Program-made: the position numbers and the translations under genes
In this document: positions 38,283 through 48,934 of the stretch, piece by piece
Layout of the letters: each line of letters begins with the position of its first letter
How positions within the stretch are numbered: the first letter of the stretch is position 1
Notes under the pieces: generated by a model
The model's database searches: none
Told to the model about the DNA's origin: nothing
The model's input: the letters and a program-made list of their open reading frames with translations, nothing else
NCBI GenBank assembly: GCA_018398765.1
Contig: JAHBMJ010002260.1
Span: forward strand, 1 to 64,000
Direction of reading: 5' to 3'
Source of the DNA: Chromera velia
Lineage: Eukaryota > Sar > Chromeraceae
DNA: 64,000 nucleotides

Positions 38283-41200
38283 TCAACCCCACTGTTTCAA
38301 CTTGGTCTCGATCAGAACCTTCGCGACAGAGATCGCGTCGGGTGTTCCTGTCACGACAGCGCCCCGCACGAGGGAGCCCTGCAAGCAACAAGCAAGAAGA
38401 AAGGGGAAATGAACAGCGGATCGACGCTACAGATGCAACGGCCAGGAGCTGACTGACTTCTTTGAACACGGGAGGGTGCATTGACAAGCGCACGAGAGAG
38501 AGAGAGAGAGAGAGAGAGGACAAAGCGAATGCTCCGATTGCGGTTGATCGAATGTGGGAAGAAGCCTTCGCTTCTCTTTGCTTCACGTAGAGAAGGGCCC
38601 GGCAAGGCTTGTGCGTGAGTGCCGTCCACTGTGAAGAAACCCCCATGAGTCTCAAGACAAGCAAGCAATTCGAGTCAATGCCTCTGTATGTACTTGCGCA
38701 GGCCGTTGGGGGGGGCGTAAGGTGTCCGAAGCGGTCTTGTCTTTTCACCACAAAAGGGTGCACGACTACTTTTCTTTTGATCCGTTTCTGTCTGTCTGTC
38801 TCTTCTCTTCTCCTCCACGCTAGCTACTGACAATGCCGTGTTTGAGGATGGTGGCCTCGTCGGGTCTTGCCGAGTCGATGTCGATATGCGCACCCGACAG
38901 AGACTGCAGCTCCTGAATGAGAGATCCCTTGGGCCCGATCAGCCTGGCGACGTGCTTTTCGGGAATTCCGATTCTCGTCCTGTAAGAGGAAGGGAAGAAG
39001 AGAAAAAGAAAGAACGAGACAAGCCTTGTCGTCAGTCGGGAGGAAGGAGGGGGGGGAAACGATCTCTAACGGTTCCAGCAAATGAGAAGGAAGAACTGCA
39101 AGGCATGACTCCGTCGGCTCTTCAAGCAAGAGCCGCCTGTACATAGTACAGCAGAATTGGAGCAACCAGGAAAAAAAGTACATTGGCGCAAAACGGAACA
39201 TACACACACACACACACACACACACAGAGGCGACTGACTGCACGCGGTTGGCTCCCCGCGCTCCCCAGAGCGTCAGCTTCGCGTCGACCATTCTCCTTGC
39301 GGTATAAACCGCGGCGGCATGACCGGAGATTCGAAGCTGCAGCGACAGACCATAAATAAAAGAAAAGGGATGAGTTTGTCGCACAACCCTTTTTTCTCCG
39401 TCTTACCAATTTTCTCTCAATGATCAACACTGGCACATGTAGCCGCAGCCCAGCACCAATACATCCATTCCTCCGTATCTTTACTTTTTTATGCTTTGAT
39501 CTACCGAGCGTGAACAGAGAGGGAGACGCAAAGAACAAAGGATGGATAGGCTGGAAGGAGGGGTCTTTCTGCACATACCGCACAAAGGCGAACGTCACCC
39601 TACAGGAATACGCCCCAGAAAAAAGCACGCACGCAAGCACACATCCAAACAGACCTTCCTGAGACCCGTCTCGGAAGTTTCCCTTTCGAAGTCGAGCATC
39701 GCTCCTGCAGCACAGACAAGTAGGGAGGCGGGGATGCTCTCAAACACGAAAAGAGAGACATACTTTTATTCTCTCTCCCCTGAATCTCAAATTGATGACC
39801 GAGTGCATCAAGCGAGGCTCACAAACCGATTATTCCCTGTACAGTAGAGAGAGAGCCTTGCAAAAGCAACGAACGAAGCAGCCCGCAGCAAAGCAGAACC
39901 AAGTGACTCACTCCTACTCTCTTGTCAGCAATTCCTTCTCACCTAGGCGGCCAATGCAGAAACTGTCGCGGTGACAGCCAATTGAAAAGGGCGAAAGAGC
40001 AAAAACCGTTCGGTGTTCGTTCTTCCTTCCTCCTTTCTCTTCCTCCTTCCTTTCTGCTGACGAACCAGAGAGATGCTGGAACTCGGCAATGCACGCTCCC
40101 TTAGTGCCGATCAGTCGCGCGACGCACTCAGAGGGGACCTCAATTTCCTGCACCGTTCCTCCCTGACCGCTTCCCTGACCGCTGCCCCGTGCACCGTCAC
40201 CTCCAGCATCGGGAGGGGGAGGGGCCCCGGCACCACCGGAGGGAGGGTAGAGGAGCTCCATCTGGGAGTTGGGGCCCGCAATGGTGCTTCTTCTGGGGGC
40301 ACCCGCAGGGGGAGGGGGGCTGGGTTGCCAGTGGGGGGATGCTTGGGTGGGGTCCGGTTGCTGACCGAACATTGGCGGCGGGGGCACGGGAGGCTGCTGG
40401 GGGTAGAATGGGACCTGTCCCCCCTGCATAAAGCCTGCGACTGGCTGAGAGAATGCACGCTGTCTCTCCATGGAAGGGTCGAAGGGCAGAGGCACAGGAC
40501 TGAGGAAGGAGGGCACTTGGCCTCTGCTGTCCAGTGGCGACATCGACAATCCTCCTGCTGCGCCTGCGCCGGAGGCTTGCTGTTGGGGAGGGCCCAATGG
40601 AGACCCCAGACCTGCCGCGAACTGGGGGAAGAAAAAGGGCTGTTGGGCCTGTTGATTGAATGGAGGAAGAGTGACGGGCCGCCCCCCTTGGTCCCGTTGT
40701 TCGTCTCCTCTCCACTCACCGCCCCCCTCTCGCCCCCCTCCCAGCATTCCAGACGACGAAGACGACGCCTGCTGTTGCTGCTGGGACCCAATTGCTTGTG
40801 CCAGCGCTGCTTCGACATTCACATTTTGGCGGTCGTAGTTGAACGGTGTGGCTTCGAAGGGGTAGTGCGGGTACTGCTGCTGAGACTGATTCATCGAAAA
40901 GGAGGACCCGGAAGGACCCCGGAAGGGCCCAGAGGCTCCAGGAATGAAAGGAAAACTCTCTCGCGGGGAGCTGCCCGCAAAAGGGCGGCTCCCTGTAGGC
41001 GCAAAGGAACTTTGCGGCGTGGGATGAGGAGCTCTCGGCCTGACAGACTGCTGTGAGCGGACCGATTGATCCAGTCTCACAGGTCTGTGGCGCGAAGAAC
41101 TTGACGGATGAAGGGAAGCACCACCTTGCGCAGTCGCGCCGGACTCGTCCATTTCTTCAGCGGCAATTTGACGTTCTGGACCGACCGGAAGTGTGAGCTT

Positions 41201-41383
41201 CGGCTTTTCGCCTTGCTGCTGTTGCTGTTGTCCGGCCGTATCGCCTAGGCTGGCGGAGGCTGAAGAGGAGGACGGGTCTACTGCGGGTGCAGGTGGGGGC
41301 ATTGATTGCTGCTGATCTCCAGCTGCTTCTCTTGCTGCTGATCCCTGGGAGTCCGCACTCTGTTGAGCAGATCTGCCAAGCAT
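38283..41383 (-). CDS. Double KH-domain RNA-binding protein, 6 exons
   Basis: Exons in order of transcription: 41383-40062, 39962-39943 (only 20 nt), 39704-39655, 39336-39239, 38979-38832 and 38378-38283. All phases agree and give 577 residues. The start is the first ATG in the frame (MLGRSAQQSAD). Residues 1-410 are Gln/Pro/Ser/Gly-rich with poly-Gln and poly-Ser runs, a disordered, prion-like tail. KH1 spans about 414-487: VPSECVARLIGTKGA carries the GTKG loop, and ISGHAAAVYTARRMV forms the closing helix. KH2 spans about 501-577: IPEKHVARLIGPKGS carries the GPKG loop, and GAVVTGTPDAISVAKVLIE ends the domain five residues before the stop. Both are type I (eukaryotic) KH folds, which bind single-stranded RNA through the GxxG loop. 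Role in splicing, stability or translation is not shown. Every splice joins two halves of a KH fold, which supports the model. Confidence 0.88.
38494..38519 (+). repeat. (GA)n microsatellite
   Basis: Lies within the last intron of the KH gene. In sense it is a CT run about 115 bases before the acceptor. Confidence 0.9.
39202..39226 (+). repeat. (CA)n microsatellite
   Basis: Begins about 12 bases downstream of the donor at 39238 in the fourth intron of the KH gene. Confidence 0.9.
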
Positions 41384-41452
41384 CGATCGACTAGACTCTC
41401 GCGAGCACTCTCTCTCGATCGATCTCACTTAAAAGCACTCGAACAACTGCCG

Positions 41453-41483
<31 letters not shown>

Positions 41484-42356
41484 TTGAGAATGCTCCCGAC
41501 TTTCTGCCAGTACGCTTCTCAGCCAGAAAGATTCAAATGGAATCACAAGAAAGGGAAAGGCCGATTGACTTCCCTTATCGAGTCAGAAACCACAAAGAAG
41601 ACAGACAGCAAGAGAATCGATTCAGTGATCGATCACTGCGTCAGTCGCGCCACGAGCCTCGCCAGCTGCTGCACTCACTCTCCGATAAATTCCACCCCGA
41701 GTTTCTAGAGACTTATGCTGCGGAACGTAATGAATGGATTACACTGTCAGAGTTGCAATACGAAAAATTGCAAGACGAGACAAACCGATCAGACTCCCTG
41801 TTTTGATCGGGTCACAGAAAGGATGCATGCGGAAGACTCGATCAGACAATTTTCAACTCACGAAACGTGCCCCCAAGAGCCAACTCCGTGCGAGCGATTC
41901 GAAAAGTGCTGTTAGAAGCAAACACGTTACGTGTCTTTCTCATTGCGGGGCCATAATCGGCTTCAGTAGATAGCCGATTTTCAGAACACGGAACACGCGC
42001 CTAGCTGTTTTCCGGGGCCAGTTCCCGCGCGTGCGCGCGAGGGACACGCATCAACTTTCGCACTGGACAGATCTGTGAAGGGGATCGAAGATTTTGTCGA
42101 AAAAACACTATATAGCAGTTTCCATGTGTCCCATCTTTCTATCATCTTTCTGTTCTGCTGAGCACAGTCTGACCTTCAATCTGCATGACAGAAAGCCGCT
42201 CTATCTTGTCACAGTCTTGACCTTGAGTCGCACTTCTCTGAGTTCTCTATCAGTATCATTGCATCTTTTGCCTCAATCTTTGGAAACTGAATCGAAACGC
42301 GCCTTCGCTGAACATTCCCATCTTCAAAAACTAACTTCACACAAACTTCAGTCAAA
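41384..42356. promoter_or_regulatory. Shared divergent promoter region
   Basis: A 1-kb gap between the start codons of the KH gene (-) and the small Pro/Met-rich gene (+). It contains a (CT)n run at 41453-41478, a GCGC-rich stretch near 42025-42045, and a TATA-like word ACTATATAG at 42108-42116, about 240 bases before the plus-strand ATG. No coding frame seen. The regulatory role is inferred only from position. Confidence 0.4.
41453..41478 (+). repeat. (CT)n microsatellite near the KH start
   Basis: A perfect CT run 70-95 bases upstream of the KH start codon, which reads as GA in the sense of that gene. Confidence 0.9.
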
Positions 42357-42899
42357 ATGTTCCCTATGTACTCTATGCCCACTATGCCTTTCTTCACCGT
42401 CATGAGCGCGGCTCCCCCTGCCCCTAAGGAAGAGGAGTGGGGAACTGGAGGAGATGGTGCTTGGGGAAGAGGAACTGATGACCAATGGTTCAACGCCCCT
42501 TCAAAGTGGGGAGACATCGACGGAAGGGAGAAGATCGAGCCCCTCAGACAAAAGCTTGTCTTCGAGGACCCTCCTAAGGTTAGGCTCTTCTCGTGTCTCA
42601 ACGTCAACTCCTCACACTCTCTCTTGTCACAAGCATGCTATGTCACTTGAGTATCCTTTGACATTGTGTGAAGAGTCACTCTGTTTCGTGCAACAATCTT
42701 CTTGCAGGTCGTCACCCCTCCTCCGATGTTCCATTCCTCCGCCGCCGTCCCCCCTCCCACGGCTGTCTACTCCCCCCCCCAGACCATCTACTCGCCCCCG
42801 ATGATGATGAGCTCTCCGGCACTGTCGTCTGTCCCACAGATGCCCATGATGATGCCCAGCCCCGGGGCTCGCTACGTGCTTCCGCCGCAGATGAAGTAA
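42357..42899 (+). CDS. Small Pro/Met-rich protein of unknown function, 2 exons
   Basis: Exon 1 is 42357-42578 and exon 2 is 42708-42899. The intron has a GTTAGG donor and TTGCAG acceptor, with phase 0 on both sides. The 137-residue product begins MFPMYSMPTMPFF and has an acidic, Trp-rich middle (WGTGGDGAWGRG, then DQWFNAPSKWGDIDGREK). Its C-terminal half is built of short Pro/Ser/Met/Tyr units (VYSPP, IYSPP, MMMSSP, MPMMMPSP) and it ends RYVLPPQMK. No signal peptide or membrane segment is seen. I do not recognise the family. The size and Pro/Tyr/Trp composition resemble small structural proteins such as those of the alveolate pellicle, but that is only a guess. Codon use is strongly C-ending, in keeping with a well-expressed gene. 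Confidence 0.75.
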
Positions 42900-44338
42900 A
42901 CAAACTGCCAAGCAACATTTCCGCCATCGTCCTGTGCGCCCCAGCAGGACGGTCTACTTTCAAAACGGGGGGTGGATTCCTGTATTTCCATTGTCGTTGT
43001 GAAGAATGACCAAGTGGCGGAACTGGCGGTGCTATGTTTGGGAGCGACCGCCTTCATGGACAGACAGACCTTGCTGGCTGCATTGAGTGAGTGACCTTGT
43101 TGGTCTGACCGCATCCTCTTGTTCCTCTTCTTCACGCTCTCTCGCCTGAAACACACGTGAGTAGATTTGTGTGGGAAGGAATGGATGCAGGTCTGGGCGG
43201 CGTCTTGTAATGGAGGAGGCTGGCTGTTGAGTAGCAGTCTGCTTTTTTTTCTTTGCTTGCTTTCGATGGTATTTTGGCTTGCATGCGCGCTTGCTTGCAT
43301 TGCCTGTATTGTATTATATGCATGAGACCTGACTCCAATCTTAGACCATCTCCAGTTGTACCTTAGAATGAAGAAGAGAAAGTGAAAAAGAGGGATGAAA
43401 GGGAGTGAAGACAAACGAGAGAGGAGAGTTGGTTGTGAGCTTTTGAAAGGGCATATGAGCAAGCAAAAGAAAGAGAAAAGGGGGGGAAAGCACCTGGAGG
43501 ACGGGGCGAAGAAAACAAAACAAGAGCCTGAAGCCAGATAAATGGAAGGTTTACTCGTTTCTCTCGGGAGTGGCTCAAATATGAGAAACTCCTGCAAGAC
43601 TCGATCAGAAACGTTCTGGCTGTATCTCGATAGACGGAAGGTAGGTGTCTTTCTTTCTGTGTCCATATTCAAATAAACACACAAACCCATGCTGAACCCA
43701 AAGCAGGAAGGACATGGGAAGGCGAAGGACGGTGGGAGAGAAGTATCGCAGAATTTCGAGAACCTGGAAGGAACACAATTGAAGAGAGAAAAAGAGAGTG
43801 AAGATGGGTGCACTGACTCATGAGTGAGAGAGAGTTCTTGTATTTGACCGTATTTCTCTTTCTCAGAAAGCAGACGTAAGGCAAAAGAGTCAGGGAACGA
43901 AAAGAACTTGCGGGGAGCGAACGAAGACGAAGGAGGAATGAGAAAGAAAAGCCCTCCAGCAGGTGTACAAACCGAAGAAAGCTTGCTTGTATGTCTGTAG
44001 GTGCGGCGTTTGAGAGAGAAAGAGCGAGAGAGGCAATCAGACAGACCACCAGACATGCAGCTGCCCCGGCCGCACTGCCACTCCCTGTCAGTGCCCCCGG
44101 GCCCCTGCATGCATGAATCCGATCTGACATGATGCCTAGCATGATGCTGTTAATTTCCTCTGTGACTCCCTCGTCGGATCGATCAGCAACCATCCTTCGA
44201 TCCTTCCTTCCCTCCGACGGTTTCTGTGACTGGCCGATCGAGCATTCAGTTCCCGTTGTTCATTACACCGATGGCAAGTGGGTACATGCATGTCGCGCTG
44301 GGTAAATGTACATGAACTCAACGGTGCCTGATGCGCGC
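42900..44338. other. Intergenic stretch downstream of the Pro/Met-rich gene
   Basis: Contains the 3' region of the plus-strand gene, GA-rich tracts (43360-43500, 43780-43960), and GCAT-rich words near 44100 and 44280. A 412-codon minus-strand frame spans it but does not look like a gene (see rejected items). Confidence 0.55.
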
Positions 44339-44834
44339 TAGGGATAGCTATCGTATCGTATCGGTATCGAATCGGTTACACAGTACGGTCAGGAGTAACG
44401 AAAGTAGGACGGTTACTAAGTGGCCGTTAGGCCGCCCGGTTACCAATTTTGTGGTTACGGTAGTAGTGTTTTGATTGATTGATTTAGTGTTCATTTCTGG
44501 AGCGCTTTAGGCCAACGATGTATTGAATATGTTTACATGTGTATCTTCCTTAGTTCGATTCTTTTTGTCCTATTGATCTTCGATCGAACGTCTCTTTTAC
44601 GTAGTACACAGAGCCAGAAGCGATAGAAAAAAGACAGTGGCGAGACCGAAGGGGGGGGTCGCGCGTGATGTTGTGTGTTGGAATTGCGGTTGCTCGTCTG
44701 GCATGTCAGGATTGAGAGTGTGCGCATTGGTACTGCGGCCTGTGCCAGGACGATTTTAAATTGTGCGCGCGACCGATCGTTCACGGGGTGGTGTTTGAGC
44801 CATGCCGAGATGTATTGATTTTTTTGCGCCGTAC

Positions 44835-46168
44835 GTGTATTTAGCATCGAATTGGTATGCATCCGTCTATCTATACATGAGTACTGAGATATAGGCATGT
44901 GAGATTTCGAGTAGAAGGACTGCTCTTCCACTGAACACAGTGCTACCGCCTACTAGCACAGTGCGGAGACGGTTAGGACATACGTTACAGCTGTCTGAAG
45001 TAACTCCATTTCTAAGGTAACACTAATTGTTCCGATAATAGTGGTAATAGCTAAAAACAGGCAGATTTGGCCACATTGATTGATTCTGAGTCAAACTTGA
45101 CCAACAAAACCAATTTTAGACTAGTAAAAATCATATTTTTGGCATTCATTTAAAGTTTATTCTAGTAAAACTCAATGTTCATCATTTTATGACTGAACTA
45201 TAGCTACTATATCATTATATATGTATAGCCTATATTGTTTGAGTATGATCATTTCAAGGCTTTAAATTGCTAATAAGTTAAGTAGTAAGGCTCTAGGTAA
45301 GGCTTTAAAATAGGTTTTACAGCTGTTTTTACCCGAGTTTTTCCTTAAACTACCATGGTAATGGTACACGCTGTGAGAGTAAACGCATGCATCAAAGCGT
45401 GCGTCAGGTGGGCGGCGAGCGTTCTGCGAGCGCGCCAGCCATCCGCGCGAGTGAAAAGTATTGCGAGCGGCGTGATCGCATGTTTGAGTGCATTAACGTC
45501 TGACTCCTTGATCGAACAGTAAGACTGTACGAAGGCTCGGTCTGCTCAGTCGGTTCATGATCGCGAGCATCCTCAGATGGCAGTCTGATCAGTCTGTGTA
45601 TCACGTTTGGAGCATTGAAGTCCCGCGCATTGGATCGAACGCGCGGTCTTCGTTTAAGTGAATTCTAGATTGCCGTCTCCTTGAATTTCTCTGTCGTTAC
45701 TGAATGGATTTTCCTGTCTGGACTGAGGACTGCAACCCGGTAGGTCAGACTTCCCGTTTAGCTGTTTGAGCGTTACCCATTTTCGTTACCTGACTGTTCT
45801 AGTCTGTTCTAGGTAACGTTTACCGTCACACACGCCTTCAAGTCCACTGGTTACCATCTCATAGTTACCAAACTAATGGTAACTTGCTACTGGCTAAAAG
45901 GGGCCGGTAGTAACTCTTAACCATACTATGTAGAATTGGTATCATATCGGTATCGTATCGGAATTTAAGGTTCCAAAAAAAGGGGGGATCGTCGATAATT
46001 TCGATACTGATATAAAATTTTTAGCGTACAAAGCTAAAACCTAGTGCAAACGGTATCATTCGTAAAACTGTAAACTTTTTATAAAAATTTCATATTTTTA
46101 AAGAGTCAACTTTACTTAGAAAGCGGGCTCCAAAACGTTCAGAAAGCCCGTTTAAAATGAGCTCTGGN
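44835..46168 (+). repeat. 1334-bp tandem duplication, copy 1
   Basis: Appears identical base for base to 46169-47502. It ends in the single ambiguous base N at 46168, exactly at the junction. It carries AT-rich DNA and repeated GGTTAC/GGTAAC words. Confidence 0.92.
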
Positions 46169-47502
46169 GTGTATTTAGCATCGAATTGGTATGCATCCGT
46201 CTATCTATACATGAGTACTGAGATATAGGCATGTGAGATTTCGAGTAGAAGGACTGCTCTTCCACTGAACACAGTGCTACCGCCTACTAGCACAGTGCGG
46301 AGACGGTTAGGACATACGTTACAGCTGTCTGAAGTAACTCCATTTCTAAGGTAACACTAATTGTTCCGATAATAGTGGTAATAGCTAAAAACAGGCAGAT
46401 TTGGCCACATTGATTGATTCTGAGTCAAACTTGACCAACAAAACCAATTTTAGACTAGTAAAAATCATATTTTTGGCATTCATTTAAAGTTTATTCTAGT
46501 AAAACTCAATGTTCATCATTTTATGACTGAACTATAGCTACTATATCATTATATATGTATAGCCTATATTGTTTGAGTATGATCATTTCAAGGCTTTAAA
46601 TTGCTAATAAGTTAAGTAGTAAGGCTCTAGGTAAGGCTTTAAAATAGGTTTTACAGCTGTTTTTACCCGAGTTTTTCCTTAAACTACCATGGTAATGGTA
46701 CACGCTGTGAGAGTAAACGCATGCATCAAAGCGTGCGTCAGGTGGGCGGCGAGCGTTCTGCGAGCGCGCCAGCCATCCGCGCGAGTGAAAAGTATTGCGA
46801 GCGGCGTGATCGCATGTTTGAGTGCATTAACGTCTGACTCCTTGATCGAACAGTAAGACTGTACGAAGGCTCGGTCTGCTCAGTCGGTTCATGATCGCGA
46901 GCATCCTCAGATGGCAGTCTGATCAGTCTGTGTATCACGTTTGGAGCATTGAAGTCCCGCGCATTGGATCGAACGCGCGGTCTTCGTTTAAGTGAATTCT
47001 AGATTGCCGTCTCCTTGAATTTCTCTGTCGTTACTGAATGGATTTTCCTGTCTGGACTGAGGACTGCAACCCGGTAGGTCAGACTTCCCGTTTAGCTGTT
47101 TGAGCGTTACCCATTTTCGTTACCTGACTGTTCTAGTCTGTTCTAGGTAACGTTTACCGTCACACACGCCTTCAAGTCCACTGGTTACCATCTCATAGTT
47201 ACCAAACTAATGGTAACTTGCTACTGGCTAAAAGGGGCCGGTAGTAACTCTTAACCATACTATGTAGAATTGGTATCATATCGGTATCGTATCGGAATTT
47301 AAGGTTCCAAAAAAAGGGGGGATCGTCGATAATTTCGATACTGATATAAAATTTTTAGCGTACAAAGCTAAAACCTAGTGCAAACGGTATCATTCGTAAA
47401 ACTGTAAACTTTTTATAAAAATTTCATATTTTTAAAGAGTCAACTTTACTTAGAAAGCGGGCTCCAAAACGTTCAGAAAGCCCGTTTAAAATGAGCTCTG
47501 GT
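46169..47502 (+). repeat. 1334-bp tandem duplication, copy 2
   Basis: Offset of exactly 1334 from copy 1. I saw no difference while reading the two side by side. Where copy 1 has N, copy 2 has T in the word GGTGTG. Confidence 0.92.
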
Positions 47503-47586
47503 GTGCGCCTTGCCACATATTAGCCCAGCTAGTCCTTCATAAGCTCTAAGTACGTAAGCCGATACTAACCGATACTCGGCCGCCTA

Positions 47587-47820
47587 GGCTCTGCACTCCA
47601 TAAATAAAAAAAGAAAAAAAAAAAGAAAGTTTCCGATCTTTTATTTATTTATTTATTTATCAACCAAAACATACATAGTTTTTATGTAACACCCTGTGCA
47701 ACACTTCTGCAACACTTGAACAACAGTTGTTTATCTGTTGACTGCCATGATAAATAAATAAAAAAAACATAAAAAAAAAAGTTTTTCCACTCTTTTATTT
47801 TTTTTTATGTAGTGCAGAGC
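47587..47820. mobile_element. Nested MITE, possibly PIF/Harbinger-like
   Basis: A 234-bp AT-rich element inside the hAT-like unit. Its left end GGCTCTGCACTCCATAAA is matched in reverse by the right end TTTATGTAGTGCAGAGC. Flanking CTA (47584-47586) and TTA (47821-47823) fit an imperfect 3-bp TWA-type duplication as in PIF/Harbinger. It holds poly-A/T runs and an (ATTT)n stretch at 47637-47660. No coding capacity. Confidence 0.5.
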
Positions 47821-47907
47821 TTAGTTGGCCGCTCAAGAAAGAACCGATAGTCGATACTTCGATACCGATACCGATACAATACGATATCGATACGATAGTT
47901 ATCCCTA

Positions 47908-48079
47908 ATGCGCCGCTTAATGACTCATTGATTCTTAGATATGACGGAGTGTTACGTACCTCCATGTGCACCTATAATCGGACTGTGTAAAACCATATAT
48001 GGACTGTCACAATGTTTAAACCTATAAACAGACTGTGTACAATGTACATAAACTAACTCCAACAGATAATGACCCACGG
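47908..48079. other. Short spacer between elements
   Basis: Contains a short imperfect direct repeat (TATATGGACTGT, CTATAAACAGACTGTGTA). No gene seen. Confidence 0.4.
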
Positions 48080-48934
48080 ATTTTATCATTGAACTCTAAC
48101 TTTCTCTGCCATTGACTGTCAGTCGCTCTACCGGTGGCGACAAGCTCTGCCGGCAATTGCCGTCCTGCCAGCAATCGCTCTTCTCTGCCATTAAAAAAAA
48201 AAACAACCCTGTCTTCTTATTCATTTTCTTCAGGTGGGAAAAGATCTGGTGAAAAGAGAAGGGCAGAGCAGAGGGGTGGAAGGGAGGAGGGACAGGGGGA
48301 TGGACTGAAGGGAGAGGCTCCTCGCTCGAATCTTTAAAAACACCCGCCCAATGGTTCAAGAATACGCGGGGGGACGGGCGTGATGCACCACTAGCCGACG
48401 AGGCGGCCTTCTTCTTCCTTTTTCAAAGGGAGAAAGGATCCTTGAGGAGTTCTTCTTAAACCCTCTGTACTTCTTTCTTCTTCCAAGCAGCCTGTTTGCG
48501 TTTAAAGAGGCTACGGCGGACCTGGAGTAGTCTCTGAAAGCGATGGAATTCCAACCCTCTCCCACCCACATCTCTCACCAACTTCTAAACGCGGTCCGCC
48601 TCCCTCACTTCCTTTTGCATGGACTTGTATTCTTCATCAAACTAAGCCTCTTTCGTTCTAGGTTTAACCCCCGACCCAAACCCTGCTCCGTCCTTTTTTG
48701 GTTTCACGGGCCCAACGAGCAGTCGAGACCACTCCTCGACAAATCTGAGGAGGCAAGCACGACTGTCCTCGGCCCCCCCTTGTGGGGAAAAGAGGGGATC
48801 AGGCGAGTCAGAGGGGTCAGAAGAGAAAGGGCAGGGGGATTCGGGAGGGGGAGGAGGGACAGGCGGCTCTATAAAAGGCTCAATCTGGTTGTGATATTCC
48901 CATAGACCCGGCCAGCGCTGTTCTACGAAACTAT

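Larger units (their letters stand above)
44339..47907. mobile_element. hAT-like non-autonomous DNA transposon, internally duplicated
   Basis: The ends are inverted repeats: TAGGGATAGCTATCGTATCG at the left is matched in reverse by CGATACGATAGTTATCCCTA at 47888-47907 with few differences, and GGTATCG words continue inward on both sides. The flanks ATGCGCGC (44331-44338) and ATGCGCCG (47908-47915) agree in six of eight bases at the start, fitting an eroded 8-bp duplication. TAGGG termini and 8-bp duplications suggest hAT, but no transposase is present. Only a repeated 66-codon frame of no known family occurs inside. Length is inflated by a 1334-bp exact tandem duplication and by a nested 234-bp MITE. 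Confidence 0.6.

Noticed and set aside
40073-41056. A 327-codon plus-strand frame
   Set aside because: Antisense shadow of the first KH exon. Its Gly/Arg/Leu content mirrors the Pro/Gln-rich sense strand.
42872-44110. A 412-codon minus-strand open frame
   Set aside because: It is the longest frame in its stretch, but its composition follows GA/CT-rich DNA, no domain is visible, and it runs antisense through the second exon of the well-supported Pro/Met-rich gene.
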